Origin: Parabacteroides merdae ATCC 43184
GTDB lineage: Bacteria; Bacteroidota; Bacteroidia; Bacteroidales; Tannerellaceae
Direction of reading: 5' to 3'
Assembly: GCF_025151215.1 (NCBI RefSeq)
Contig: NZ_CP102286.1
Span: 3,038,001-3,102,000, forward strand
DNA: 64,000 nt
Below are positions 52,292 to 61,735 of this stretch, piece by piece. The first letter of the stretch is position 1, and each line of letters begins with the position of its first letter. The notes beneath the pieces are model-generated. The model did not search any database and was not told where the DNA came from. It was given only the letters and a program-made list of their open reading frames with translations. The translations under genes were made by a program, and so were the position numbers.

Positions 52292-53371
52292 TTAATAATG
52301 AAAATCGGGATTGTAGCGATAGCCCTTACCCTCTTTCACAATCATGCGCTTGTTCACAAGGAACTTGTTAAGCGACACAAGGACATTGCGTCCACGCTCA
52401 TAACCTATACTTGCGTAACCTTGTTTCAATGCCGCTATCACATTGGAATAGCCTTGTACAACCTGCTTGCCAAAACCGTTCTCCAATGCTTCCCGGTGCT
52501 GCTGTTCCGTCAGCTCTGTAAGCGGAAAGTTCCTGTCTTGTTTGGGTTGCTGGAATACATAACCGTCCATGACTTCGGGCAAAGCGTTGTCATTGATGCG
52601 AAATGCGAACGGGTCAAACTCCCGGTCACGTATATGCATCGCCTTTACTTCGCTTATATTGCCGTCCTGCGTGCTTTTCGTGATTTGCAGGACGGTTTCA
52701 GCTTTGTTGTTCAGCTCTGTACCGATATGTCCTCTTGTGTTATCATCCCCCTTGTTCAAATGCAGTACGGTATGGATATGCAGATTATACCCACTTGACC
52801 AGCGCATCAAAAGGTTGATTAGGTCGGTCGATTCGCTCGGACTGTTGATGTCGTACATCAAATCACGGATTCCGTCAATGATGAGCAACCCCACATCGGG
52901 CATATTCTCTAACATATAGCCAATTATCTGCTTACGTTTGTCGGGGGTCTGCTCCCTTAACACAATGAAAACAAAATCGTCCACATCTTTATCGGTCGGC
53001 AGTCCGGCAAGGCGCAAAATACGTTCCATGACCTTATGGCAATGGTACTTGCTCTGCTCGGTATCAACATAGAGAATTTTGCGCTTGTTCGGTGGCAGAT
53101 ATGCCGAATACTTCAAAACCTCGTCATTCTTCAATGCTGCCGCAACAATGGCGGAAATGTTGAATGTCTTTTTGCTCTTGGCTTTGCCTGTGGATGCACT
53201 GAAATTGCCCAACGTGCCGATAGTAGAACCGTTCACCCAAAGAATTTCGGGCGGTACTTCATAAGTGTCCGTCACCTTTAGACGAATGGTTTTCCAAAGG
53301 GCTGCAAAATCTTCTTTCGTCATGGCTGTACCTTGTCCGATTTCCTCTTTCGTCTTGTTTTCCATAGCCAT
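52292..53371 (-). CDS. RepA/RecA-like AAA ATPase (helicase-type)
   Basis: A 359-aa ATPase. The P-loop is GNFSASTGKAKSKKTFNIS near residue 55, a Lys-rich variant in which the usual Gly before Lys-Thr is Lys. Walker B is VGLLIIDGIRDLMYD. The C-terminal region is winged-helix-like. Such proteins act as replicative helicases or regulators in Bacteroides mobile elements and pair with the primase. It overlaps the preceding excisionase-like gene by 1 bp. Confidence 0.85.
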   Translation of the reverse strand: MAMENKTKEEIGQGTAMTKEDFAALWKTIRLKVTDTYEVPPEILWVNGSTIGTLGNFSASTGKAKSKKTFNISAIVAAALKNDEVLKYSAYLPPNKRKILYVDTEQSKYHCHKVMERILRLAGLPTDKDVDDFVFIVLREQTPDKRKQIIGYMLENMPDVGLLIIDGIRDLMYDINSPSESTDLINLLMRWSSGYNLHIHTVLHLNKGDDNTRGHIGTELNNKAETVLQITKSTQDGNISEVKAMHIRDREFDPFAFRINDNALPEVMDGYVFQQPKQDRNFPLTELTEQQHREALENGFGKQVVQGYSNVIAALKQGYASIGYERGRNVLVSLNKFLVNKRMIVKEGKGYRYNPDFHY

Positions 53372-53658
53372 TATTTCTTTAGAGGACGGTTAAGGATATA
53401 CTTCTGCGCTTCCTGCTCTATCTGCGCCTGCGTCTTCACCGGGTTCTGACGCAACCATGCTTCCAGCTCAGCCTTTTCAAAATAAAGCATTTTGCCCTGC
53501 GGCTTGTAATGGGGTATCAAGTTACCCGAAGTCAGCTTGTACAGGTAACTTTTAGAAAGGTTCAAGAACCTGCTCGCTTCATCGAAGCTAAGCACGTTCT
53601 TTGAAAGGAACAACATCTTTTCGAGTTCGGAAACTCTTAACTCCAAGTCTTTTTCCAT
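53371..53658 (-). CDS. excisionase-type helix-turn-helix protein
   Basis: A 95-aa protein with the winged helix-turn-helix FDEASRFLNLSKSYLYKLTSGNLIPHY and YFEKAELEAWLRQNP, the standard excisionase/MerR-like layout. A TAACTTTG -7 box on the minus strand lies 66 bp upstream (53,724-53,731). First gene of the replication module. Confidence 0.9.
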   Translation of the reverse strand: MEKDLELRVSELEKMLFLSKNVLSFDEASRFLNLSKSYLYKLTSGNLIPHYKPQGKMLYFEKAELEAWLRQNPVKTQAQIEQEAQKYILNRPLKK

Positions 53659-53783
53659 ATCGTTTGGGATTTTAGGTGAAACAATATGAAGGTGCGCACC
53701 CTCGTCTTTTGTGTTAACGGGAGCAAAGTTAAGAGGTTGAAAATGAAGTCTAATTGACCTTTGTTTGAGCGTTCAATCTATGC

Positions 53784-54692
53784 TCAACCTTTTTGCAGTT
53801 GTTTGATGTATTTGTCTATAATTTCATATCCTTTCGGATAGATGTTCTTCGCCTGGTCTGTCGCACTCGACAAGTCAGTGCGTGTAAGCGGTTCTCCTTT
53901 TATCTTCTTCAATATCAACTTGTTGTTTGCTATAACTGACTGCCACTCATAAATGATGTAGTTATAACAGCTGAGTTGCATCATTAGGTAAGCCAACAGA
54001 CGGGTATTATTAACTTTCAATACACCGTCCAACTTACAGTTGAAAAAATCGGTAAGTATTTTGGTGCTGACAGTAGTAGTAAACATATTCGTTTCGTTCA
54101 CACATTCAGTCAGAAGTTTGATTTCATTGGCTTTCAAAGTGGATTTGAAAGGATTGCTTTTGCCCACAATCTTGGCTGGAGTGGTTTCTACACTTTCATC
54201 TTTTTCTTTTGGCAAGACTTGTTCTTTAGTGGCAACAGAATCTGTATAGTATTTGCTCTCCTGCTCTTGCAGAAAGTACAAATACTTGGAAAGTACCACA
54301 AGGCTAACGATGATGGAAAAATAGGGAAGCCGTTCATCATAGCAAGACGGTTCATGCAAATATGCGTCCATATCAAAATCAGAACAACGGAAAGCGATGT
54401 ACTTTTTCCTCTCATCAGAAGTCAAGTCCTCAAAATAACCGCTTTCCCACAAAAAATCGGGAATATCCATATCCTGTACAATGTCACGCACGACACGGTA
54501 TTTTTGCTGAATGGCTACTATATTTTCGGTAACACGGAAAATTTCCTGCCGCAAATAATCCTTTATCTGAGCCTTTGTCAGATATTCACGCTTTAAAAAT
54601 AGTGCATCAACTTTAGTTTTATAGTCATGCGCTACGCAACTATCTAATATCCTCTGTATCGCTCTGAAATTGGTTTCTATATGATTTTCCAT
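53784..54692 (-). CDS. hypothetical protein, possibly RteC-like regulator
   Basis: A 302-aa soluble helical protein near the right end of element 2. Segments such as YLTKAQIKDYLRQEIFRVTE and SIIVSLVVLSKYLYFLQEQE, with a C-terminal EIKLLTECVNETNMFTTTVS and ILTDFFNCKLDG, loosely recall the RteC excision regulators of CTnDOT-type elements. The match is weak and the function is open. A TATATTTG -7 box (54,724-54,731, minus strand) lies 32 bp upstream. Confidence 0.65.
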   Translation of the reverse strand: MENHIETNFRAIQRILDSCVAHDYKTKVDALFLKREYLTKAQIKDYLRQEIFRVTENIVAIQQKYRVVRDIVQDMDIPDFLWESGYFEDLTSDERKKYIAFRCSDFDMDAYLHEPSCYDERLPYFSIIVSLVVLSKYLYFLQEQESKYYTDSVATKEQVLPKEKDESVETTPAKIVGKSNPFKSTLKANEIKLLTECVNETNMFTTTVSTKILTDFFNCKLDGVLKVNNTRLLAYLMMQLSCYNYIIYEWQSVIANNKLILKKIKGEPLTRTDLSSATDQAKNIYPKGYEIIDKYIKQLQKG

Positions 54693-54894
54693 AACTGTAC
54701 CTTTATAAATTTGTTCTCAGATACAAATATAAGGTGGAAATCGCATTTTCCGAGAAAACATTAGCAAGAATAAGACAGAAAAGAACGCATAAGAGTTAAG
54801 AAATCATAAAGATGAAAGAATGAAAACCACAAAAGTACACTCTATTCTTGTTTTTGTCGCTCAGTACACATTTAGTACGCCTTATAGAAAGAAA

Positions 54895-54926
54895 AAACCC
54901 TGATAATCAGTCGATTATCAGGGTTT
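54895..54926 (-). terminator. terminator brought by element 2 to the tRNA-Leu gene
   Basis: Perfect 14-bp arms AAACCCTGATAATC (54,895-54,908) and complement (54,913-54,926), with a T-run on the minus strand, 5 bp inside the element from the tRNA 3' end. It replaces the displaced hairpin now at 41,855-41,880. Confidence 0.75.
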
Positions 54927-54931
54927 ATTAG

Positions 54932-55015
54932 TACCCAGACCCGGGATCGAACCGGGATGGAAGTGAATCCATTGGTGTTTGAGACCAACGCGTCTACCAA
55001 TTCCGCCATCTGGGC
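54932..55015 (-). tRNA. tRNA-Leu (CAA)
   Basis: The 84-base minus-strand sequence folds as a class II tRNA. Acceptor GCCCAGA pairs with TCTGGGT, anticodon stem TTGGT/ACCAA encloses loop CTCAAAC (anticodon CAA), and the T arm has GGTTCGATCCC. A long variable arm (GGATTCACTTCC) marks it as leucine type. CCA is not encoded. The 3' end is the attachment site of element 2 and is regenerated by it. Confidence 0.95.
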
Positions 55016-55153
55016 ATTTGCTTTGAGTAAGTTTGTTTCTCATTTGCGTTGCAAAGGTAGACATTATTTTTAAACCTGCAAACATTTTCCTCTTTTTTTT
55101 CATTTTATATCTTCTTAGGATTTATGGATAAACGAAATCCCGGAATATTTCGT

Positions 55154-55161
55154 TAACTTTG
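55154..55161 (+). promoter_or_regulatory. -7 box of manC
   Basis: TAACTTTG, 34 bp before the ATG at 55,196. Confidence 0.55.
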
Positions 55162-55195
55162 TAAGAGTATAACTAAAAAAACAACCTGGATCATC

Positions 55196-56275
55196 ATGAA
55201 AGATAATTATTGCGTTATCATGGGCGGTGGGATCGGAAGCCGTTTCTGGCCTTTCAGCAGAGAAAGTTACCCTAAACAGTTTCTTGACTTTTTCGGTACA
55301 GGCCGGTCGCTACTACAGATGACATTCGATCGTTTCTCCAAGATTATTCCGATCGAAAATATCTATATTGTAACAAATGAGCAATACGCTTCACTTGTAA
55401 AAGAGCAACTGCCAGAGTTGGGAAAATCGCAGATATTATTGGAACCGGCACGTCGTAATACAGCTCCTTGCATCGCTTATGCGGCATATCATATCAAAGC
55501 TTGCAACCCGAATGCAAATATTGTTGTCGCACCTTCCGATCATCTGATTCTGAAAGAGGACATTTTCCTGAAAGATGTGCAGAAAAGCCTCGACTTCGTA
55601 AAAGACAACAATGCACTAGTTACGTTAGGCATTAAACCGAGCCGTCCTGAAACAGGCTACGGATATATCCAAAGCAGCGATATCATGCTGGACGAATTCA
55701 CGAAAGTGAAAACTTTTACTGAAAAGCCGGATTTGGAACTGGCAAAAGTATTCATGGAGAGCGGCGAGTTTTTCTGGAATTCCGGTCTTTTCGTCTGGAA
55801 CGTCAACACCATTTTAGAAGCATTCTCCAAATTTCTCCCCGATATCTCCCTCCGTTTCGATTTGGGCAAAGAAAAATTCAACACAGCGGAAGAACGAGAT
55901 TTCATCGCCGAGAACTTCCCTTACTGCCTGAATATCTCCATCGACTACGGGATCATGGAAAAAGCGGACAACGTATATATGCTCTGTGTTGACTTCGGCT
56001 GGGCCGACCTCGGGACATGGGGATCGCTGTTTGACCTGGCGAAGAAAGACGAACAAAACAATGCGCTCCTAAAAAGTGAAGCGATAATGTACGAAAGCAA
56101 CGGCAATATCGTTGCCCTCGACAATCCGAAACGCCTCACCGTCATACAGGGCATCAATGATTGCATCGTGGCCGAGTCCGGCAATGTTCTCCTGATCTGC
56201 AAGAAAGAGGACGAACAACGCATCAAACAATTCGTTGCCGATGCACAGATGAAATATGGGAAAGAGTTTAATTAA
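55196..56275 (+). CDS. manC: mannose-1-phosphate guanylyltransferase
   Basis: A 359-aa cytoplasmic enzyme making GDP-mannose from GTP and mannose-1-phosphate. The nucleotide loop is GGGIGSRFWPFSRESYPKQF, and YGYIQ and FTEKPDLELAKVF are the sugar-binding motifs. Length fits the single-domain form without a phosphomannose isomerase fusion. GDP-mannose feeds mannose and fucose glycans. It is monocistronic, with its own terminator. Confidence 0.94.
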   Translation: MKDNYCVIMGGGIGSRFWPFSRESYPKQFLDFFGTGRSLLQMTFDRFSKIIPIENIYIVTNEQYASLVKEQLPELGKSQILLEPARRNTAPCIAYAAYHIKACNPNANIVVAPSDHLILKEDIFLKDVQKSLDFVKDNNALVTLGIKPSRPETGYGYIQSSDIMLDEFTKVKTFTEKPDLELAKVFMESGEFFWNSGLFVWNVNTILEAFSKFLPDISLRFDLGKEKFNTAEERDFIAENFPYCLNISIDYGIMEKADNVYMLCVDFGWADLGTWGSLFDLAKKDEQNNALLKSEAIMYESNGNIVALDNPKRLTVIQGINDCIVAESGNVLLICKKEDEQRIKQFVADAQMKYGKEFN

Positions 56276-56314
56276 CTGATAATCGCCAATTAATCAGGCA
56301 TCTCATAATGATCA

Positions 56315-56371
56315 AAAAAATGACAATTGACAATCAAAGGCCTGCCTTTTTGTTGTCAATTGTCATTTTTT
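56315..56371 (+). terminator. terminator of manC
   Basis: Perfect 19-bp arms (56,315-56,333 and 56,353-56,371) ending in a run of six T, about 40 bp after the manC stop. The sequence is nearly symmetrical and would also end minus-strand transcripts. Confidence 0.85.
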
Positions 56372-56575
56372 ATTTCTTTCCACCTGTAAAAAGCCAAATT
56401 TGCGATTATATGTGTTTAAACCAAAAGTGTCGAAGTCCGAAACAATGACAGCTTATGCTCACAGATAAATATCCAACTCGAAAAGGAGATAAAATTTACC
56501 TATTTGAAAAAAGTTGCATAAACTTGTAAAGGAAGTGATTGAAAAACGAATAAATATATGGCAATTAAATACAAT

Positions 56576-57559
56576 ATGGAATTTTACACCCACATCACAA
56601 TCCCCAAAACCCCATTTACATTTTCCTATACGGTGCAAACGGTTCTGCTTGGTTCCTGCTTTGCCGAGAACATAGGAAAAAAATTGGAGGGAAACAAGTT
56701 CAAGACCGATTTGAACCCATTCGGTACGCTTTATAATCCTTCGTCCATAGCCGAAGCGATTCGCATGTTACTTCAGCCGGAACAGTTCACAGGAGATGAT
56801 CTTTTTCAGCATGAAGGGATTTATCATAGCTTCAGCCATCACAGCCGTTTTTCCTCACCTTCGGAAACGGAATGCTTAGCCAACATCAATAGGCGACTGT
56901 TCAGTTCCGCTGACACGATACTGAAAGCCCAACGGATGATCCTTACTTTCGGCACGGCATGGGTCTACAAGCTGAAAAGTTCGGGAAAGGTCGTATCCAA
57001 TTGCCATAGGCTGCCAGAAAAGATGTTCGACCGACAGTTACTTACCGTAGGAGAAATCGTAGCGGAATGGAAAAGTCTGCTTCTATCGCTTTGGAAACAG
57101 AATCCAGAGCTGAAGATACTTTTCACCGTCAGTCCGATCCGCCATTGGAAAGACGGAGCACACGGTAACCAGCTCAGCAAAGCTACCCTCCTGCTTGCCA
57201 TCGACGCTCTGCAAAAGGAATTCCCGGAACACACCGCCTATTTCCCAGCTTACGAAATCATGATGGACGAATTGAGGGAGTACCGTTTCTATGCCGACGA
57301 TATGCTGCATCCATCCACCACGGCGATCGAATATATCTGGGAACGGTTCACAGGCAGCATGCTTTCACCTGATTCGCTGTCAATTCTTAAAGAATGGAAG
57401 GATATCCAAAAGGCCATTAACCACAAGCCGTTTCAACCGGAAAGCGAAGCCTATAAACGATTCATCTCGCAAACTTTGTTAAAGATGGAACGACTTAACG
57501 AGAAATTCCCTTACTTTGATATGACAAATGAAGTCGAAATGATTAAAAAGAAGTTCTAA
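56576..57559 (+). CDS. GSCFA-domain protein
   Basis: A 327-aa protein of the GSCFA family, named for the motif seen here as LLGSCFAENIGKKL near residue 25. The fold is SGNH-hydrolase-like; other conserved parts are FGTAWVY, TVSPIRHWKDG and the C-terminal DDMLHPS with Asp and His. Biochemical function is not established. The start at 56,576 (MEFYTHITIPKTP) is chosen over 56,558. It lies 20 bp before murF-alr in the same orientation, so a cell-envelope link is likely. Confidence 0.9.
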   Translation: MEFYTHITIPKTPFTFSYTVQTVLLGSCFAENIGKKLEGNKFKTDLNPFGTLYNPSSIAEAIRMLLQPEQFTGDDLFQHEGIYHSFSHHSRFSSPSETECLANINRRLFSSADTILKAQRMILTFGTAWVYKLKSSGKVVSNCHRLPEKMFDRQLLTVGEIVAEWKSLLLSLWKQNPELKILFTVSPIRHWKDGAHGNQLSKATLLLAIDALQKEFPEHTAYFPAYEIMMDELREYRFYADDMLHPSTTAIEYIWERFTGSMLSPDSLSILKEWKDIQKAINHKPFQPESEAYKRFISQTLLKMERLNEKFPYFDMTNEVEMIKKKF

Positions 57560-57579
57560 ACTTAATTATAGAGAAAAGA

Positions 57580-60045
57580 ATGGAATATTCAATTAAAGAA
57601 ATCGCCGGGATAATTGGAGCTGACGCCCAAAAATTATATGACGCACCTGTCAGTATATTGCTTACCGACAGCCGCCGTCTTTCATTCCCCGAACAAAGTC
57701 TATTCTTTGCCCTCCAGACAAAGACCAACGACGGACATAATTATATACAAGGATTATATAAATTACGTGTACGCAACTTCGTAGTCAGCACTTTTTTACC
57801 GGAGTTCGAATCGATGCCTGAAGCAAACTTCCTTGTCGTCAAGGATACACTGAAAGCACTCCAGAAGTTAGCGGCCCATCACCGGAAACGTTTCAATATT
57901 CCGGTAATCGGCATTACGGGAAGCAACGGGAAAACGATTGTAAAAGAGTTTCTTTATCAATTATTGCACAACGAGTTCAACATCGTCCGCTCCCCCCGGA
58001 GCTACAACTCGCAATTGGGGGTTCCGCTGTCGGTATGGCAGATGAGCGACAAGAATACATTAGGCATCTTCGAAGCAGGCATTTCCCAGCCGGACGAAAT
58101 GGAACGCCTTCAACCGATCATCGCACCAACCATCGGCGTAATCACAAACATAGGGGAAGCGCATCAGGAGAACTTTATCTCTTCCACGCAGAAATGTCTA
58201 GAAAAGCTGACGTTGTTCAACGACTGCGAAGCAATCATCTATGACGGCGACGATGCTTTTATCGCCAACTGCATCGAGTCGGCCTGCCTGTCCCACAAAG
58301 CAATCACTTGGAGTCGGACAGACTCGGAAGCCCCTTTGTATATCGAGTCGATCAAGAAACTGGATTCCGAAACCATTATCCGCTGCACGCTTTTAGGTTT
58401 CGACCGGACATACACGATTCCTTTTACGGACGACGCTTCTATCGAAAACGCCATCCACTGTATGGCCGTGATGTTGTATCTGAAACCGACAAGCGTAAAC
58501 GATATCGAAAAATTCAAGCGCCTCGAACCGGTTGCCATGCGCTTGGACGTAAAGCAGGGTATCAACAACTGCCTATTGATAAACGACACCTACAATTCGG
58601 ATATCAATTCTTTGGATATCGCCCTCGACTTCCAACAGAGCCGCCGCGTAGAGAAGAATTTAAAATGCACACTAATCCTTTCAGACATCCTGCAATCGGG
58701 AACGTTACCGAAGTCTCTTTATAAGAAAGTTGCGGACTTGGTGCGCAGAAAGAAGATCGATCGCATTATCGGTATCGGCCGTGACTTGAAAGAGTACGGA
58801 GGTGCTTTCGATATCGAAAAAGAATTTTACCTGACAACGGATGAATTCATCAAGTCTCCGTCTTTCAAAAAGTTCAAAGACGAATTGATCCTGATAAAAG
58901 GCTCCCGCCAATTTCATTTCGAACGTATATCCGAGCTGCTGGAAAAGAAAGTGCATGAGACGATCTTGGAAGTGAACCTGGATGCCGTTGTCCATAACTT
59001 CAACTATTACCGCTCAAAGCTGAAGCCAGAAACTAAAATGGTCTGCATGGTCAAGGCTTTCGGATACGGAGCCGGTTCCTATGAACTGGCAAAGACACTG
59101 CAAGAACATCGTTGCGACTACCTGGCTGTTGCCGTTGCCGACGAAGGAGAAGAACTGCGCAAGGAAGGCATCTCGATCCCGCTTATCGTCATGAATCCGG
59201 AATTCAGCAGCTTCAATGTCTTGTTTGAAAACCAGCTGGAGCCGGAAGTGTACAGTTTCCGTCTGCTCGACGCAATGATAAAAGAGACGGAACGCAGGGG
59301 CATCACCTCTTATCCGATCCATATCAAGATCGACACGGGAATGCACCGTTTAGGCTTCCAGCCGGAAGATGTACCGGAGGTTTGCCGTCGCCTGAAAGAA
59401 CAGAGCGGCGTAGTAGCTCGCTCCGTATTCTCACATCTCGTAGGCAGCGACTCCTATATCTTCGACGATTTCACAAAAAAGCAACTGGATACGTTCACCC
59501 GCGTGGCAGCAGAACTGGAAGCCGGGTTGGAATACAAGGTGATCAAGCATATCCTGAACTCGGCCGGAATAGAACGGTTCACCGATTATCAGATGGATAT
59601 GGTACGTCTCGGCATCGGCCTGTATGGAGTCAGTGCCTCCGGTCAGAAAGGGTTGCGTAACATCAGCACGCTGAAGACGACTATCTTGCAGATACAAAAC
59701 GTTCCGGCAGGCGATTCCATCGGCTACAGCCGGATGAGCTATGTAAAGCGCGATTCCCGCATCGCGATTATCCCGATCGGTTATGCCGACGGCTTGGACC
59801 GTCATTTCAGCAATGGTGGTGGCGAGGTCGTGATTAATGGCCACCGTTGCCCGATCATTGGCAATATCTGTATGGATGCCTGCATGATCGATGTCACCGA
59901 TACCGACGCACACGAAGGAGACTCCGTCATCATTTTCGGCGAAGAACTCCCTGTCAGCGAACTTTCGGACAAACTAAAGACCATCCCATACGAGATACTT
60001 ACCTCTATCTCGCCGAGGGTAAAAAGAGTGTACTACAGGGAATAA
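57580..60045 (+). CDS. murF-alr: bifunctional MurF ligase / alanine racemase
   Basis: An 821-aa fusion typical of Bacteroidetes. Residues 1-460 are MurF (ITGSNGKTIVKEFLYQLL ATP loop; EAGISQPDEMERLQPII), which adds D-Ala-D-Ala to the muramyl tripeptide. Residues 465-821 are alanine racemase (MVCMVKAFGYGAGSYELAKT with the PLP lysine; GYSRMSYV; PIGYADGLDRHF). One protein thus supplies D-alanine and uses its dipeptide. Essential peptidoglycan synthesis. Confidence 0.96.
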   Translation: MEYSIKEIAGIIGADAQKLYDAPVSILLTDSRRLSFPEQSLFFALQTKTNDGHNYIQGLYKLRVRNFVVSTFLPEFESMPEANFLVVKDTLKALQKLAAHHRKRFNIPVIGITGSNGKTIVKEFLYQLLHNEFNIVRSPRSYNSQLGVPLSVWQMSDKNTLGIFEAGISQPDEMERLQPIIAPTIGVITNIGEAHQENFISSTQKCLEKLTLFNDCEAIIYDGDDAFIANCIESACLSHKAITWSRTDSEAPLYIESIKKLDSETIIRCTLLGFDRTYTIPFTDDASIENAIHCMAVMLYLKPTSVNDIEKFKRLEPVAMRLDVKQGINNCLLINDTYNSDINSLDIALDFQQSRRVEKNLKCTLILSDILQSGTLPKSLYKKVADLVRRKKIDRIIGIGRDLKEYGGAFDIEKEFYLTTDEFIKSPSFKKFKDELILIKGSRQFHFERISELLEKKVHETILEVNLDAVVHNFNYYRSKLKPETKMVCMVKAFGYGAGSYELAKTLQEHRCDYLAVAVADEGEELRKEGISIPLIVMNPEFSSFNVLFENQLEPEVYSFRLLDAMIKETERRGITSYPIHIKIDTGMHRLGFQPEDVPEVCRRLKEQSGVVARSVFSHLVGSDSYIFDDFTKKQLDTFTRVAAELEAGLEYKVIKHILNSAGIERFTDYQMDMVRLGIGLYGVSASGQKGLRNISTLKTTILQIQNVPAGDSIGYSRMSYVKRDSRIAIIPIGYADGLDRHFSNGGGEVVINGHRCPIIGNICMDACMIDVTDTDAHEGDSVIIFGEELPVSELSDKLKTIPYEILTSISPRVKRVYYRE

Positions 60046-60120
60046 ATATCCGGGGGCCCTATCCTGTCCCAGACTTGAAGGGGTTTCATGTAAGCGATTG
60101 CGTATCTTGCACATTTTTAC

Positions 60121-60128
60121 TATCTTTG
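60121..60128 (+). promoter_or_regulatory. -7 box of fabI
   Basis: TATCTTTG, 26 bp before the ATG at 60,155. Confidence 0.55.
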
Positions 60129-60154
60129 TGCCGTAACATATTAAAATAAAAGGT

Positions 60155-61012
60155 ATGAGTCATAATTTATTGAAAGGCAAGCGAGGCATTATATTCGGTG
60201 CGCTGAATGACATGTCCATCGCCTGGAAGGTGGCTGAAAAAGCCGTAGAAGAAGGAGCAACGATCACACTGAGCAATACACCGATCGCCGTTCGTATGGG
60301 ACAGGTGGATGCTCTGGCTGAGAAGTTGCACGCCGAAGTTATTCCGGCGGATGCTACGAGCGTGGAAGATTTGGAAACGGTTTTCTCTAAATCAGTAGAA
60401 ATATTAGGGGGTAAGATAGATTTCGTTTTACATTCCATCGGCATGAGCCCGAACGTGCGTAAGAAACGCACTTACGACGATTTGGACTACAGCATGTTGG
60501 AAAAGACACTGGATATCTCCGCAATCTCTTTTCACAAGATGTTGCAGGTTGCCAAAAAGCAGGATGCCATTGCCGAATACGGTTCAGTGATCGCCCTCTC
60601 ATATGTGGCAGCACAACGTACATTCTTCGGATATAACGACATGGCAGATGCCAAGAGCCTACTGGAATCCATTGCCCGCAGTTTCGGCTACATCTATGGC
60701 CGTGAAAAGAACGTGCGTATCAATACCATTTCCCAGTCACCGACATTGACTACAGCCGGTAGTGGCGTGAAAGGCATGGATCATTTGATGGATTTCGCCG
60801 AAAAGATGAGCCCGCTGGGCAATGCCACAGCCGACGAATGTGCAGACTATTGCGTTATGATGTTCTCCGACCTCACCCGCAAAGTCACAATGCAGAACCT
60901 CTACCACGACGGTGGCTTCTCAAGCATGGGTATGAGCCTTCGTGCCATGAACCAGTACAGCAAAGGTCTGGAAGAATATACCGACGAAAACGGACACATC
61001 ATTTACGGTTAA
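60155..61012 (+). CDS. fabI: enoyl-[acyl-carrier-protein] reductase
   Basis: A 285-aa NADH-dependent reductase for the last step of fatty-acid elongation. It has the FabI form of the SDR fold: KGKRGIIFGALNDMSIAWKV at the coenzyme site, SIGMSP near residue 100, and the catalytic Tyr-x6-Lys in YNDMADAK. Length is slightly above the usual 260 because of a C-terminal extension common in Bacteroidetes. Confidence 0.95.
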   Translation: MSHNLLKGKRGIIFGALNDMSIAWKVAEKAVEEGATITLSNTPIAVRMGQVDALAEKLHAEVIPADATSVEDLETVFSKSVEILGGKIDFVLHSIGMSPNVRKKRTYDDLDYSMLEKTLDISAISFHKMLQVAKKQDAIAEYGSVIALSYVAAQRTFFGYNDMADAKSLLESIARSFGYIYGREKNVRINTISQSPTLTTAGSGVKGMDHLMDFAEKMSPLGNATADECADYCVMMFSDLTRKVTMQNLYHDGGFSSMGMSLRAMNQYSKGLEEYTDENGHIIYG

Positions 61013-61112
61013 GCCGTAAATCAGGTGAAAGCGGAAAGGTGAAAGAGGAAAGTTTACTTCGTGTTTTCTCAAACTTTCAGCTTTCAACTTTCAATTTTCA
61101 ACTCATAACGCT

Positions 61113-61721
61113 ATGCTCGTAAAAATATACCCCGAAAACCCCAATCTCAGGGAGATAGACAAGGTGGTCAATATCATGCGCGACGGTGGCCTCGTGATTT
61201 ACCCGACCGACACCGTTTATGCCATCGGTTGTGACGCGTTGAATGTGCGTGCAGTCGAAAAGATCTGCCAGCTGAAAGGCGTCAACCCGCAGAAAAGTAA
61301 CCTGTCCATTATCTGTTATGATCTTTCCAATCTGAGCGAATACGCCAAAGTGAGCAACGCTGCTTTCAAGTTGATGAAGAAAAACCTACCGGGCGCCTTT
61401 ACCTTCATCTTGCCGACCAGCAGTGAGCTACCAAAAATCTACAAGAACAGAAAAGAGGTAGGGATCCGCGTGCCGGACAATAATATCATCCGTACACTTG
61501 TACGGGAACTCGGAAATCCGATTTTGACCATGTCTTTGCATGACAAAGACGAGATCATCGAATACAGTACCGACCCCGAACTGATCGAGGAGAAGTATGA
61601 AAACCTAGTGGACATCGTCATCGACGGCGGTTACGGAGGTACGGAAGCCTCGACCGTCATCAACTGCACAACAGACGACTTTGAAATCATCCGCCAAGGA
61701 AAAGGAGAATTAATCTATTAA
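61113..61721 (+). CDS. Sua5/YciO/YrdC/YwlC-family threonylcarbamoyl-AMP synthase-like protein
   Basis: A 202-aa YrdC-domain protein. IYPTDTVYAIGCDALN and NPQKSNLSIICYDLSNLSEY are the nucleotide and bicarbonate site motifs, and PGAFTFILPTS is the core strand. Members make threonylcarbamoyl-AMP for tRNA t6A. The lack of the C-terminal Sua5 domain and the YciO-like sequence leave open a related role. It lies 14 bp before the dGTPase gene. Confidence 0.88.
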   Translation: MLVKIYPENPNLREIDKVVNIMRDGGLVIYPTDTVYAIGCDALNVRAVEKICQLKGVNPQKSNLSIICYDLSNLSEYAKVSNAAFKLMKKNLPGAFTFILPTSSELPKIYKNRKEVGIRVPDNNIIRTLVRELGNPILTMSLHDKDEIIEYSTDPELIEEKYENLVDIVIDGGYGGTEASTVINCTTDDFEIIRQGKGELIY

Positions 61722-61735
61722 GCAAACAAGACAAG

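Larger units (their letters stand above)
41886..54941. mobile_element. NBU-like mobilizable element integrated in tRNA-Leu
   Basis: About 13.06 kb bounded by the direct repeat GTACCCAGACC (41,886-41,896 and 54,931-54,941). The right copy is the 3' end of the tRNA-Leu gene. It contains integrase at the left end, relaxase, MobA, primase, an ATPase and an excisionase-like protein, but no conjugation apparatus, so it should be mobilizable only. NBU1 of Bacteroides is known to use a tRNA-Leu gene; whether this is the same family needs comparison. Cargo: nuclease, AraC regulator, two dehydrogenases, DoxX-like protein, transporter. Confidence 0.85.

Noticed and set aside
41886..54941. Element 2 as a self-transmissible conjugative element
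   Set aside because: No tra-type secretion genes or coupling protein are present; only relaxase and accessory genes, so it is mobilizable.
61020..61105. Repeated CTTTCAACTTTCAATTTTC words between fabI and the YwlC-like gene as a regulatory array
   Set aside because: The repeats are short and imperfect; the stretch is better read as a weak hairpin or terminator of fabI, without enough support to annotate.
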